A stretch of DNA of 64,000 bases from positions 1,567,562 to 1,631,561 of the forward strand of contig NZ_OY763421.1 of the NCBI RefSeq assembly GCF_963667555.1, read 5' to 3'. Under the pieces are notes generated by a model. That model saw only the letters and a program-made list of their open reading frames with translations. It was not told the DNA's origin and did not search any database. The position numbers were made by a program, and so were the translations under genes. This DNA is from an uncultured Methanolobus sp. Its GTDB lineage: Archaea > Halobacteriota > Methanosarcinia > Methanosarcinales > Methanosarcinaceae. This document shows, one piece after another, positions 16,780 through 25,485 of the stretch (positions are counted from its first letter, which is position 1; every line of letters starts with the position of its first letter).

Positions 16780-18084
16780 TTATAGCTTTCTGTTGTCTAT
16801 CACTTTCTTGGCTTTGCCCATTGAACGTGGAATTGTCCCCTTTTCAACAAGCTCGACCTTAACTGCCAGATTGAGCACGTTCTTCAGTGCAGCCTGGACC
16901 TTCTTTTCAAGAGCAATTATGTCGTTGACCCTGTCACTGAATGCTTCATCCGTCATCTCTATCTGGATGGTCATGGTGTCAAGTTCATTTACCCTGTCCA
17001 CGATTATCATGAAGTGTTCTCCAACTTCGGGGATTGTCATGAGTACAGACTCCACCTGTCCGGGGAAAACATTGATTCCACGAACAATAAGCATGTCATC
17101 TGCACGACCAAGTACCCTCATGATACGTGGGTGTGTACGACCACACTTGCATGGTTCCTTGTTAATGATAGTGATATCACCAATGCGGTATCTGATAAGT
17201 GGAAGTGCTTCTTTTGCGAGGGTTGTGATAACAAGTTCACCACGTTCACCGTCACCTAGCTGCTCACCTGTTTCCGGGTCAATTACCTCAAGAAGGAACA
17301 TGTCGGCCCATATATGGATACCGTCCTGGAACTGACATTCTGTACAAAGAGGACCGCTGAGTTCTGAAGTACCGTAGATATCATAGGCTTTGATACCTGT
17401 TGCTTCCTCGATCCTTGCCCTCATCTCCTCAGACCATGGTTCTGCACCGAAGATCCCTGCCTTAAGCTTTGTATCATTCTGTATGCTGATACCGTTCTGG
17501 TTTGCAACCTCACTCATGAAGAGGAAGTAAGACGGCGTACATGCAATTGCTGTGCTGCTCAGATCCTGCATAAGATCAAGCTGTTTTTCAGTGTTACCTG
17601 AACTTGTAGGAAGAACAGTGGCGCCCACTTCTTCAGCACCGTAGTGAAGTCCGAGACCACCGGTGAAAAGACCGTATCCATAGCTCACCTGAATAATATC
17701 GCCACGACCCAAACCAATTGAGGTGAGAGCTCTTGCAAGGGATGTATTCCATGCCTGAATATCATTCTTTGTGTAACCTACAACAGTTGGCTTTCCTGTA
17801 GTTCCTGAGGAAACATGGAAACGTGTAAGCTGTTCGTTGGGAACACAAAACATTCCTGTAGGATATGTATCTCTTAGGTCGGATTTGTATGTAAAAGGTA
17901 ATTTTTTCAGGTCATCAAGTGTCTGGATGTCTTCAGGTTTGACACCTGCTTCATCAAATCTCTTTTTGTAGAAATCTGAATGCTGGTAGACATAGTTTAC
18001 CAGGTTTTTGAGTTTATTTTCCTGCATCTTCTCCAGTTCATCAACTGGCATCCTTTCCATCAATGGGTTCCAGTATTCTATCAT
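16780..18084 (-). CDS. Phenylacetate-CoA ligase / coenzyme F390 synthetase family
   Basis: This 434-residue adenylate-forming enzyme has the P-loop-like HVSSGTTGKPTVVGYT (about 92-107), a YGYGLFTGGLGLHYG substrate-pocket segment, the DIYGTSELSGP motif (about 238) and RIMRVLGRADDMLIVRGINVFP, the C-terminal hinge of PaaK ligases. Four cysteines (CTECQF and CKCGRTH) may bind zinc. In aryl-acid metabolism such enzymes make aryl-CoA with ATP. Methanogen homologs are also annotated as coenzyme F390 synthetase, which adenylylates F420 after oxygen exposure. The adjacent ACT gene favours an aromatic acid, but sequence cannot settle it. The start has AAAGGGG upstream. Confidence 0.88.
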   Translation of the reverse strand: MIEYWNPLMERMPVDELEKMQENKLKNLVNYVYQHSDFYKKRFDEAGVKPEDIQTLDDLKKLPFTYKSDLRDTYPTGMFCVPNEQLTRFHVSSGTTGKPTVVGYTKNDIQAWNTSLARALTSIGLGRGDIIQVSYGYGLFTGGLGLHYGAEEVGATVLPTSSGNTEKQLDLMQDLSSTAIACTPSYFLFMSEVANQNGISIQNDTKLKAGIFGAEPWSEEMRARIEEATGIKAYDIYGTSELSGPLCTECQFQDGIHIWADMFLLEVIDPETGEQLGDGERGELVITTLAKEALPLIRYRIGDITIINKEPCKCGRTHPRIMRVLGRADDMLIVRGINVFPGQVESVLMTIPEVGEHFMIIVDRVNELDTMTIQIEMTDEAFSDRVNDIIALEKKVQAALKNVLNLAVKVELVEKGTIPRSMGKAKKVIDNRKL

Positions 18085-18103
18085 CTAATTGCCCCTTTAT
18101 CAA

Positions 18104-19102
18104 TTATTCAGATTCGTGACATTCATCATTCAGTGAATCACATATAGAAGGATTGGGTTTGCCTTTGAGGATATCGCGTATCCTGTCTTTGCATTCACCT
18201 AAAATGGTATCCATGTCGGCAACCACATCAATTCCGGCAGCGCCTGCATGACCTCCTCCGGTACCATCATAATTCTGGCTTATATCTTCCATTACCTTTC
18301 CCAGATTGACACCTGCAGCAACAGCTTCACGCTTGGCCCTTCCACTTACCCTGATATTTGCATCACGGGAAGTGCCTATAAGAGCAACGTCAGCACCAAT
18401 ATTGAGGAACATTGATGATGCTGCACCTCCGAATGAATTCACATGGGAATCCACCACAAGCCAGTCGTCAACCCTTTCAATATTCGCACGGGTAGCACAT
18501 TTCAACATGGCTATGCGCATGGATATATCCTGCGGGGTTGCAGCCATCATTTCCAGCACTTCTGCATACTCCACGCCACTACAAGATATTATTTCAGAAA
18601 CAGTCCTGAATGTTTCCTGCGTAGCGTGCTTAAAATGGCCTGTATCAGTGATAATACCAGTGAGCAAACCCATTGCAGTGCGACGCATTACCGGTGCACC
18701 CATAGATTTGAGAATATCAAAAACCATCTCAGCAGTGGATGTTGCATGGCGATGCAAATAGAATTCTGCATTTTCGATAAGAGCTGTTGTTGCATGATGA
18801 TCGATAACACAGTATTTGCCAAGTTTGATATCATTAAGCTGAGAACTGGTCGAAGTGTCAACTACAAGAGTAATGTCATATTCTGACGGATCAGGTTTCT
18901 CGACCACGTCAATGTTAAGTTTATCAATAAGAAGAGAAGCAACCCGGTTACAACCATCAACAAGCCCTATTGTTCCTCCAATGGCTTCTGATAACGCAAA
19001 AGCACTGCTTACTGCGTCCGGATCGGCGTTCCGATGACAAAGGTAAAGGATGTTATTATAATCCAGAAGCTTATTGTAAAACTCCGTTTCTTCAACTTGC
19101 AT
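18104..19102 (-). CDS. DHH-family phosphoesterase
   Basis: This 332-residue protein has the DHH/DHHA1 layout of nanoRNase/RecJ-like enzymes. HRNADPDAVSSAFAL (about 23-37) holds the first metal ligands, VVDTST the second motif and CVIDHHAT (about 98-105) the DHH motif. The C-terminal DHHA1 domain carries GTGGGHAGAAG. It should hydrolyse short oligonucleotides, pAp or a cyclic dinucleotide with Mn2+. The start at 19102 is used because AGAGG lies five bases ahead. The longer frame to 19144 adds a Cys/Trp-rich stretch unlike the family. It follows prefoldin beta on the same strand (60 bp), at the edge of the exosome superoperon. Confidence 0.9.
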   Translation of the reverse strand: MQVEETEFYNKLLDYNNILYLCHRNADPDAVSSAFALSEAIGGTIGLVDGCNRVASLLIDKLNIDVVEKPDPSEYDITLVVDTSTSSQLNDIKLGKYCVIDHHATTALIENAEFYLHRHATSTAEMVFDILKSMGAPVMRRTAMGLLTGIITDTGHFKHATQETFRTVSEIISCSGVEYAEVLEMMAATPQDISMRIAMLKCATRANIERVDDWLVVDSHVNSFGGAASSMFLNIGADVALIGTSRDANIRVSGRAKREAVAAGVNLGKVMEDISQNYDGTGGGHAGAAGIDVVADMDTILGECKDRIRDILKGKPNPSICDSLNDECHESE

Positions 19103-19162
19103 GGAAACCTCTGAACATTGCCAGTGTTTATACCGGCATGTCATCAGAAATAGAGGAAAGGC

Positions 19163-19516
19163 TTACTGTGCCTGATTCCCCATAGACTGTTCAATCTGTT
19201 CCTGAAGTTGTGTGAAACGTTTTGATATCCTTTCTTCCTGTCTGGAAATGGATTGTAACCTGAGTGAAAGAGTTTCTACCTTTTCAGTCAGTTTGGATAC
19301 AGATTCTTCCTTGCTTGATCTTATCTGCAGTTCACCGACACTGCGGTAAATAACAACATCTTCAGGCAGTTTTCCCAGCTCTTCAAGTGCCATTTCAGCT
19401 TCTTTCTGCATGGACTCGATCTGAGATTTCTGCATAGCAAGGGACTGCGCCTGCTGCTGAACCTGTTGCAACTGTGCAAGCTGGTTCTGTATCTGTGGGG
19501 GTATTTGCGTACTCAT
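19163..19516 (-). CDS. pfdB: Prefoldin beta subunit
   Basis: This 117-residue protein is a single long coiled-coil hairpin: a Gln-rich first helix (about 5-45), a beta-hairpin linker around LPEDVVIYRSVGELQIRS and a second helix (about 70-112). That is the length and pattern of archaeal prefoldin beta. Four beta and two alpha subunits form the jellyfish-shaped chaperone that delivers unfolded proteins to the thermosome. AGGTGA six bases before the ATG fixes the start. It lies just downstream of pcc1, its common place in archaeal superoperons. Confidence 0.96.
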   Translation of the reverse strand: MSTQIPPQIQNQLAQLQQVQQQAQSLAMQKSQIESMQKEAEMALEELGKLPEDVVIYRSVGELQIRSSKEESVSKLTEKVETLSLRLQSISRQEERISKRFTQLQEQIEQSMGNQAQ

Positions 19517-19643
19517 TTGGTTTCACCTGGCATACCAATAAACCTGAAGTGATTTTAATGTTTCTATGTACATTAATGCGAAAACAAGGATGGAAAGAGA
19601 GAAAAAGATGCAGAATAATTGGTGTTACTTTGAACTTTTAGTA

Positions 19644-19880
19644 TTAAGCAATACAGTCCGCAGTCTCGGATGCGACCTGTATAAGACGCAGCCAGGTATT
19701 AAGAGTCGAGCGCATGGCAACAAGGTCATCAGACCTTATTTCCAGATAAAGGGTTGAATTATCAGCTTTCATACCAACGGATGAACGTTCGGTCACCTGG
19801 CTTTCCAGTTCAGGTTTTAGTGACCTGTAAATACGTAAAGCTGCAGAGGTTTCAAAAACAGAACTTGAGGTTAAGAGCAC
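19644..19880 (-). CDS. pcc1: KEOPS complex subunit Pcc1
   Basis: This 78-residue protein shows the compact Pcc1 fold signature: YRSLKPELES near the N-terminus, a short strand TLYLEIRSDD, and the helix RSTLNTWLRLIQVA. Pcc1 is the dimerising subunit of KEOPS, which with Kae1, Bud32 and Cgi121 places threonylcarbamoyl on A37 of ANN-decoding tRNAs. It starts with GTG inside the end of the Brix gene (10-bp overlap), so translation is coupled. GAGGT nine bases upstream can serve as the ribosome site. A T-rich stretch on the minus strand after the stop (about 19590-19640) is a likely end of the main operon transcript. Confidence 0.88.
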   Translation of the reverse strand: MLLTSSSVFETSAALRIYRSLKPELESQVTERSSVGMKADNSTLYLEIRSDDLVAMRSTLNTWLRLIQVASETADCIA

Positions 19881-20341
19881 TCTTCATCGACCTCAAATAC
19901 CTTGTAGCTTTTCATCCTGATACTGAATAGTTCTTTTTCGCCTTCCCTGAAATCCAGCTGATTTCCAGAAATGATCAGAGATAACAAAGTTGAGATATCA
20001 GACTTTTCCGGAACTATAAGTTCATTTATCAATGATACAAGTTCATTATCCCCTTCAATCAAGGGGAATGAATTTGACCTTTTTGGATAATTGGAAGGGG
20101 CTTCCAGTACGGAAATATAGATGGAAAGAGTACAGAATCCTTCCTCATCATGAAAAGCCAAACTACCAGGGTTACCATGATATTCTCCGACGATAAGAAG
20201 GGGATTGCCATGAGAGAGGCTTAAGACCTCACCCATGCCCATCTTACCTCGGTTAAAATACTCGAAACCGAAAAAAGACGCCAGATGCTTACATAAAGTA
20301 CGCGTACCGGCAGAAGGTTTGCGAGAAGAAGTGATATACAT
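19871..20341 (-). CDS. Brix-domain rRNA maturation protein
   Basis: This 156-residue archaeal Brix protein is related to eukaryotic Imp4/Rpf1. It opens with ITSSRKPSAGTRTLCKHLASFF, the sigma-70-like Brix signature (only part need be quoted: SSRKPSAGTRTLC), and continues with FNRGKMG and a beta-rich middle (LLIVGEYHGNPGSLAFH). It is expected to assist pre-rRNA folding and ribosome assembly, which fits its place between rpoP and pcc1 in the exosome superoperon. The start ATG lies 6 bp after the rpoP stop. Confidence 0.92.
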   Translation of the reverse strand: MYITSSRKPSAGTRTLCKHLASFFGFEYFNRGKMGMGEVLSLSHGNPLLIVGEYHGNPGSLAFHDEEGFCTLSIYISVLEAPSNYPKRSNSFPLIEGDNELVSLINELIVPEKSDISTLLSLIISGNQLDFREGEKELFSIRMKSYKVFEVDEECS

Positions 20342-20347
20342 CGCTTC

Positions 20348-20485
20348 TTACTCTGCTTTGATGCGTTTGATAGTTGTTGGACGCTCTTTCACAAGGATAC
20401 GGTGTCCACAGTAAGGACAGCGAATACCTGTATACTCGTAGTCGATCTCAACGTTCCTCTTGCATCTTGTACATTTATAGGCCAT
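20348..20485 (-). CDS. rpoP: RNA polymerase subunit P (Rpb12-like)
   Basis: Reading the minus strand from 20485 gives a 45-residue protein, [14 protein letters not shown] followed by a second cysteine pair in [12 protein letters not shown]. The two CxxC pairs form the zinc ribbon of RpoP/Rpb12, and [14 protein letters not shown] is its basic tail, which contacts the RpoB/D assembly. The length is typical. AGGTGAGT directly before the ATG is a good ribosome site. It sits between L37Ae and Brix, its standard archaeal position. It is too short for many automated gene tables and is easily missed. Confidence 0.96.
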   Translation of the reverse strand: MAYKCTRCKRNVEIDYEYTGIRCPYCGHRILVKERPTTIKRIKAE

Positions 20486-20491
20486 ACTCAC

Positions 20492-20779
20492 CTACTCTAA
20501 TGCTTCTGTAGCCTTCTTTACTGTACGTGCAACTGTCTTTCCGACGTTGGTCTGAGGCAGGAATGTGCCACCTGCAAATGTGTAATCACATTTGGTGCAT
20601 TTCCAGATACCTGTGCCTGCTCTCTTTACATTAGGACGTGCACACCTTGGGCACTTGTGTGGCATACGCATCTTTTCTTCAAGATCTGCCACCAATTTAC
20701 GGTCCCTTCTACCATAGCGAGTACCAAACCTACCGGCTGATCTGGATACTCTACCTTTTCGCGTATATTTTTTTGCCAT
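20492..20779 (-). CDS. rpl37ae: Ribosomal protein L37Ae (eL43)
   Basis: This 95-residue large-subunit protein has a basic N-terminus ([21 protein letters not shown]), a zinc ribbon with [11 protein letters not shown] and [13 protein letters not shown], and a C-terminal tail [10 protein letters not shown]. The four cysteines are intact. It is part of the exosome superoperon, 47 bp after rrp42 and 6 bp before rpoP. AAGGAGAT before the ATG supports the start. Confidence 0.97.
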   Translation of the reverse strand: MAKKYTRKGRVSRSAGRFGTRYGRRDRKLVADLEEKMRMPHKCPRCARPNVKRAGTGIWKCTKCDYTFAGGTFLPQTNVGKTVARTVKKATEALE

Positions 20780-20826
20780 GAATCTTATCTCCTTGAAATG
20801 GTGAATTTATGATATTGATTTTCTGA

Positions 20827-21609
20827 TCAGATATTCAACAGATGAGCTTCCCTGAGCTCTGATGCTTTCTGACAGGCAAGTGACACGGCCTTTAACAGCT
20901 TTTCCTCAGTAAGTGCGCCATCGCCGCTCTTTTGCATACCTGATATTGAGCCATCCTGATTTGAAACAATGGTTATGCGGGAGTCACAAACAGTTCCTTC
21001 ATCAAGATCAGGGTCGACCATCATCTCACCGCCAATGTCTACCAGTGTAACTGAAATTGGCATGTCCCTGATAGGCAAAGGCATATCCTCACCGCGGCCC
21101 TCGCGTTCACCAGGAACGACTGCGGTCATAAGAGCAGCTATTGCGCCCAGGGAGGATGTATCCTGAATGTTCCCTGCATTGTTGAGAACGTGGATATCGA
21201 TGAATACGATCCAAACTTCTTCTCCCTCCGTAATACACAACTTATTTAAATCAATTGCGCCTGACTCACGGATGCCCCTGTCTGTGACACGGGCCATTTC
21301 GATTGCATCCTCTTTTGGAGGACCTGCCTCAAAATCAGGAGAAGCTATTGGGTTAAGTTCCATACTTGTGATAATGACACCTTCACCAGCAGAGTCAGGG
21401 AAAGGAGAACCTACCTGAAGTTTTACACCTACAAGGATCTCGGTCTCGCCCATCTTTATCCATGCAGATCCTTCAGCCTTTTCTATAACATTGGTCCTGA
21501 TATCAATATTCCTTATCTCATCAAAAGCACGTCCATCTGCACGCTGACCTTTGAGCATAAGGTTGTAAATATAATCCTTCTTGAGTATTGACATTACTTC
21601 ATTGCCCAT
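20827..21609 (-). CDS. rrp42: Exosome complex component Rrp42
   Basis: This 260-residue RNase PH-fold protein is the non-catalytic partner of Rrp41 in the hexameric archaeal exosome ring. Visible features are GQRADGRAFDEIRNIDI near the N-terminus, GSAWIKMGETEILVGVKLQ, the AGPPKEDAIEMARVTDRGIRES stretch that contacts RNA (quoted in part: AGPPKEDAIEMARVTDR) and the second RNase PH domain from about 190. The phosphate-binding residues of Rrp41 are not conserved, as expected. GAGGTGA before the ATG at 21609 fixes the start, 9 bp after the rrp41 stop. Confidence 0.96.
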   Translation of the reverse strand: MGNEVMSILKKDYIYNLMLKGQRADGRAFDEIRNIDIRTNVIEKAEGSAWIKMGETEILVGVKLQVGSPFPDSAGEGVIITSMELNPIASPDFEAGPPKEDAIEMARVTDRGIRESGAIDLNKLCITEGEEVWIVFIDIHVLNNAGNIQDTSSLGAIAALMTAVVPGEREGRGEDMPLPIRDMPISVTLVDIGGEMMVDPDLDEGTVCDSRITIVSNQDGSISGMQKSGDGALTEEKLLKAVSLACQKASELREAHLLNI

Positions 21610-21618
21610 GATCTCACC

Positions 21619-22689
21619 TCAAGCCTTCTCCTCGTCATCTTCGTCTTCCTGGACATCCTCATCCTCTTCGTCAACATCAGTAAAAGACTCTTCAAAATCC
21701 TCTACAAGCTCAACAGCTTCGAAATCAGAATGAGATTCTACGGAATCAAGGTCATCTTCTTCATCATCCTCAGACTCGGGTTCATCTTCATCAGCTGAAT
21801 CCTCGTCTTCTTCTTCGACCTCTTCATCCTCATCCTCGTCAACATCATCCTCAGATTCGTCTTCGGATTCTTCTGACTCGTCCTCTTCTACATCATCATC
21901 AGATGGTTCAAGAGTGGATTCCACAAGAGCAGAAACATCAACGTCTTCCTCATCATCAGAGACCTCTACATCATCAAGCTTTGTGAACTTATTCCTGAGA
22001 GTCTCTTTCTGTATCTCAAGGATCTGACGGCATCCTTCCTTACACATCTCAATAGCACGCTTGAACTCTTCCTGGGTAACGTCACCATCCATCTGCAGGA
22101 GGGTGATCTCACCATCGGATGTCATTGCCATCGGGATGTCAGCATTACCATAATTGTCTTCTGGCTTGTTAAGGTCAAGTACAAGCTGCCCATCGACCTT
22201 TCCTACAGCACAGGCGGAAACAAGTCCCTTCATAGGAATACCTGCATCAGCAAGAGCCATACATGCTGCATTGATAGCTGCAGTCCTTGTGCCTGCATCA
22301 GCCTGGAGCACCTCAGCGAAAACATCAATAACTGCACCAGGATAAAGATGAGTAAGCACTACCGGCTCAAATGCCTCACGGCTTACCTTTGATATCTCGA
22401 TACTCCTTCTGCTAGGCCCAGGTCTTATACGGTCCTCTACAGAGAAAGCTGCCATATTGTAACGGTATCTTATCAGTGCAGAATCAGCTTTCTGCAGTCT
22501 TCTTGGATGAAGTTCCCTTGGGCCATAAACAGCCGCAAGTACCTTGTTCTTACCCCATTCCAGATAACATGAACCATCAGCCCTGGAGAGTACACCGATC
22601 TCCATTTTCATTGGCCTGATCTCATTAACACGTCTGCCATCCAGACGTAATCCATTTTCATCAATGAACTTTTCAGGTTTATCACTCAT
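21619..22689 (-). CDS. rrp41: Exosome component Rrp41 with long acidic tail
   Basis: This is the catalytic 3'-5' phosphorolytic subunit of the exosome, 356 residues. The RNase PH domain (about 1-240) holds DGRRVNEIRPMKME, RYRYNMAAFSVEDR (RNA-binding arginines), RRSIEISKVSREAFEPV, QADAGTRTAAINAACMALA (phosphate site around GTRT) and the catalytic aspartates in GQLVLDLNKPEDN. Typical archaeal Rrp41 ends near 240-260. Here about 115 further residues (encoded at 21619-21970) are almost all Asp, Glu and Ser, with a short hydrophobic island near SDFEAVELVEDFEESF. The frame is clean. The start at 22689 follows GGAG by seven bases and is preferred over 22713. Confidence 0.96.
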   Translation of the reverse strand: MSDKPEKFIDENGLRLDGRRVNEIRPMKMEIGVLSRADGSCYLEWGKNKVLAAVYGPRELHPRRLQKADSALIRYRYNMAAFSVEDRIRPGPSRRSIEISKVSREAFEPVVLTHLYPGAVIDVFAEVLQADAGTRTAAINAACMALADAGIPMKGLVSACAVGKVDGQLVLDLNKPEDNYGNADIPMAMTSDGEITLLQMDGDVTQEEFKRAIEMCKEGCRQILEIQKETLRNKFTKLDDVEVSDDEEDVDVSALVESTLEPSDDDVEEDESEESEDESEDDVDEDEDEEVEEEDEDSADEDEPESEDDEEDDLDSVESHSDFEAVELVEDFEESFTDVDEEDEDVQEDEDDEEKA

Positions 22690-22741
22690 ATTAATTCTCC
22701 AATGTTCACACATTCTCCCTGATCAAAAAGAGTTACTCTGG

Positions 22742-23527
22742 TCAATCATCGTCTTCCAGAAGAGCATCCACTTTTCGGTAGGTATCTTCCCTTATCTCAC
22801 TTTCATCCTCTGCTTCTTTTGTATCTTCTGTGAGATCTTCTTCAAAAACAGCTTCGTCCTTCTCAGAAACAAGTTCTGCATCACCTTTCAAAAAAAGAGA
22901 GATCCTATCGGTCAATCCTGATGTGTGAGAATGTTTCATAATAAGCTCAATAGCCTCTGTGAGAAGGTCCATTTCACTATCTTTTCCATTTATCCATATT
23001 CTTCCGTTCTGGCCTACGAATACCTCACAATTAGTCTCTTTCTTAAGCATTGATACCATAGAACCACCATGTCCTATGATACGAGGAACCTTCGTAGGAG
23101 TTATTTCAATAACACGACCCTCGCTAAGAAGTCTCAGGCCGCGTTCTCTCATGGTCAATTCGACCTTCATGGATGAACTTACATCTTTCACACGAAGTAA
23201 GGCCGATGAGCCTATACCCATGTACTCTGCCATCTTTTCCTGTTCCACACGCCTTGGATATTCAGACACGTGCAACAATCCGTCATATGGCGATCCAATA
23301 TTAAATATCCAGTTAGAGGGAGTTACCTCTATTACTGTACCAATCACGTAATCCCTGGAAGAAGGAATATATTTTCCGGAAAAAGGAATGACTGAGATCT
23401 TGTTCTTGGCATTCTTAACTCCATATAATAGAGAATAGACTTTCCCATCCTTTACATATGTACCGAGACCGGAATCTGCCTTATTTTCAGACAATAATTG
23501 TCCAGGAATTACAATTTCACGTTCCAT
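22742..23527 (-). CDS. rrp4: Exosome RNA-binding cap protein Rrp4
   Basis: This 261-residue protein has three parts: an N-terminal domain that binds the ring (IVIPGQLL and VYSLLYGVKN), an S1 domain (about 60-130, with GSPYDGLLHVSEYP) and a KH domain (about 135-200, with VPRIIGHGGSMVSMLKKETN holding the GxxG loop IGHGGS). The cap feeds RNA into the phosphorolytic chamber. The last 50 residues are acidic (TEDTKEAEDESEIRED), an extension beyond the folded core that parallels the tail on Rrp41. It precedes rrp41 by 52 bp. Confidence 0.96.
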   Translation of the reverse strand: MEREIVIPGQLLSENKADSGLGTYVKDGKVYSLLYGVKNAKNKISVIPFSGKYIPSSRDYVIGTVIEVTPSNWIFNIGSPYDGLLHVSEYPRRVEQEKMAEYMGIGSSALLRVKDVSSSMKVELTMRERGLRLLSEGRVIEITPTKVPRIIGHGGSMVSMLKKETNCEVFVGQNGRIWINGKDSEMDLLTEAIELIMKHSHTSGLTDRISLFLKGDAELVSEKDEAVFEEDLTEDTKEAEDESEIREDTYRKVDALLEDDD

Positions 23528-23536
23528 TATGGGGCC

Positions 23537-24229
23537 TCATAATAATTTAGTTTCAGCATCCCCTTTTGTAAGATGATTCACAAGGCCGTAGAAATCATTC
23601 TGCAAACCAGCAGGCATTTTGATCACTGCTACCCATGAGCCATCATTCTGCCATTCATTTTTTACAAGGGTTGCAAAGCCGGCAATTTCCCCATAGGATT
23701 TTGCCGCGTATTCAGCCGGAATCTTTACAGCTACATCGACCTCTTCAAACCTGATAGGAATTATCGGACGAATAGCTTTCATTACAATATTAACCTGCTC
23801 ATCGACACCTTTCAAAGGATCGATGTGGATCTTTGCCTCTTCCATTGCCTTTTCAATTCTGGCAGGAGGGTGAGGCGTCCTTGTCTGGGGATTAATAGCA
23901 TTTTGTGCAATAAAGGTTATGACCTGTCTGGTCTTCTCTTCAAGGATCTGCTTCCTCTGCTCTTTTGTAAGCTGGAGCTCACCATGCAATATTATCTGCC
24001 TGGCGATGTCAATGACATCGTTTGTTTCAAAAGCAGTCTGAAGCTCAGATTCTCCGGCATGGTCTCCCTGCGCAGCATCAGTGAACACTGATTCTACAGC
24101 AATGATGTCTTCTATTTTGACATCTTCACCTCTTTTCAGTGAGAATGCACCCTCTGGTTCAACCAGAACCTCGAAATGGTGCTTACCTTTCTTGAGCCTC
24201 GCAATGACAGACTCATCAAGAGATACCAT
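23537..24229 (-). CDS. Ribosome maturation protein SBDS
   Basis: This 230-residue protein matches archaeal SBDS/Sdo1: an N-terminal FYSH domain (about 1-85) with ALKKGKHHFEVLVEP-like sequence (RLKKGKHHFEVLVEPEGAF), a central three-helix bundle with NAINPQTRTPHPPARIEKAM (the most conserved segment), and a C-terminal ferredoxin-like domain (about 155-230). SBDS helps release eIF6 from new 60S/50S subunits with an EF-2-like GTPase. GGGGTGA six bases before the ATG supports the start. It lies between psmA and rrp4 in the superoperon. Confidence 0.96.
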   Translation of the reverse strand: MVSLDESVIARLKKGKHHFEVLVEPEGAFSLKRGEDVKIEDIIAVESVFTDAAQGDHAGESELQTAFETNDVIDIARQIILHGELQLTKEQRKQILEEKTRQVITFIAQNAINPQTRTPHPPARIEKAMEEAKIHIDPLKGVDEQVNIVMKAIRPIIPIRFEEVDVAVKIPAEYAAKSYGEIAGFATLVKNEWQNDGSWVAVIKMPAGLQNDFYGLVNHLTKGDAETKLL

Positions 24230-24256
24230 GTTAGTTCACCCCAATGATTGCTATGA

Positions 24257-25036
24257 TCATTCCTCTGATTTCTCACCAGAGTCTTCACTTTCTTCCTTCA
24301 CATCATCCTTAAGCTCTTCACGAACCCTGGAAACATAGCCAGTGACTTCCTCTTCAGAAAGCTTTCTGAACTGGCGGTCCTCAAGTGTTACAACACCAAG
24401 CTCAAGGGTAGCTGGATCAACCTTTCCTTCTGTTGATTTGTAAAGCGCCTTCATACCAAGCATGATAGCAGTATCGATGTCCATATCTTCCTTATAGTCT
24501 GCTTCAAATAGCTCCATGAAAGCGTTCCTTCCAGCACCGATCGCAGTTGCCTTGTATTCCAGCAATGCACCGCTTGGGTCACTCTCAAAGAGACGTGGGC
24601 GTGAATCATCAACACCTGCAATAAGAAGAGCTGTACCGTATGGACGGACACCACCATACTGTGTGTATGTCTGCTTGTGGTCGCAGATCTTCTTGGCAAT
24701 AACTTCGACACCTATTGGTTCGTCATATGAGACCATGTTAACCTGAGCTTCGACCCTTGCCCTGTCAACAAGTGCACGGGCATCGGCTACGAGTCCTGAA
24801 GTGGCAACACCTATGTGGTCATCGATCTGGAAGATCTTTTCAATTGATTCTGCTTCTATCAACCTGCTTGTGATCCTTTTGTCTACAAGCAATACCACAC
24901 CATTCTTTGCTTTTACACCGGCTGCGGTTGTGCCTCTCTTAACTGCTTCTCTTGCATATTCTACCTGGAAGAGACGTCCGTCAGGACTAAAAACTGTGAT
25001 GGCCCGATCATACCCCATCTGTGGCGTCATTTGCAT
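24257..25036 (-). CDS. psmA: Proteasome alpha subunit
   Basis: This 259-residue subunit forms the outer rings of the 20S proteasome. [22 protein letters not shown] (quoted in part: [16 protein letters not shown]) is the alpha-type N-terminus that gates the channel; [13 protein letters not shown] [13 protein letters not shown] and [13 protein letters not shown] are further signatures. The last 20 residues are acidic ([17 protein letters not shown]). I place the start at the ATG at 25036 ([10 protein letters not shown]), matching the known Methanosarcina protein, although a GTG two codons earlier has slightly better ribosome-site spacing. The beta subunit is not in the window. Confidence 0.96.
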   Translation of the reverse strand: MQMTPQMGYDRAITVFSPDGRLFQVEYAREAVKRGTTAAGVKAKNGVVLLVDKRITSRLIEAESIEKIFQIDDHIGVATSGLVADARALVDRARVEAQVNMVSYDEPIGVEVIAKKICDHKQTYTQYGGVRPYGTALLIAGVDDSRPRLFESDPSGALLEYKATAIGAGRNAFMELFEADYKEDMDIDTAIMLGMKALYKSTEGKVDPATLELGVVTLEDRQFRKLSEEEVTGYVSRVREELKDDVKEESEDSGEKSEE

Positions 25037-25104
25037 CTTCACTTCATCTCCTGATTTATTTATAAATAACAGAATATATACGATAACTAACTGAAATACG
25101 CTCT

Positions 25105-25485
25105 CTACTCATTTATATGTGACTGTTCTTCGGGGTTAAATACATCGACACCCTCTAAATACTTTTTTGTTGCACCAAGAACAGTACCTGAAACTCCAAG
25201 AACATGGAGCATAACTCTTTTTCCCTTTACATTTGTGATAGTGGCCATAACAGCCCGTGTCCGTGATACATGATCACGGTCGCAGCTTATTACACCTTTA
25301 TTATCATCAAAGGCAAAAAGCCATATATTACACTCACTTGATCCTAGATCACCAAGAAGGCTTCCTGAAGCTGAAAATACTTCCCGGATAAGTTCATCCC
25401 TGCTTACCATTGAATTCTCTTCAGCTATAAGCTCAAAGGCAAGATACCGCTTATTTTCCCGCATTGTAGGTGGAAGTATCTTCAT
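25105..25485 (-). CDS. rnp2: RNase P protein component 2 (Pop5/Rnp2)
   Basis: This 126-residue Pop5-family protein pairs with Rpp30 to activate the catalytic domain of RNase P RNA, which removes tRNA 5' leaders. Visible features are [13 protein letters not shown] at the N-terminus, the central helix [20 protein letters not shown], and the strand [21 protein letters not shown]. The ATG overlaps the stop of the rpp30 gene by four bases (ATGA) with GAGGGTGAT upstream, so translation is coupled, matching the 1:1 complex. Confidence 0.93.
   Translation of the reverse strand: MKILPPTMRENKRYLAFELIAEENSMVSRDELIREVFSASGSLLGDLGSSECNIWLFAFDDNKGVISCDRDHVSRTRAVMATITNVKGKRVMLHVLGVSGTVLGATKKYLEGVDVFNPEEQSHINE

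Noticed and set aside
21619..21970. Acidic tail of Rrp41 as a frameshift artefact
   Set aside because: Codon use stays in one frame, a normal stop follows, and the downstream gene start is unaffected.
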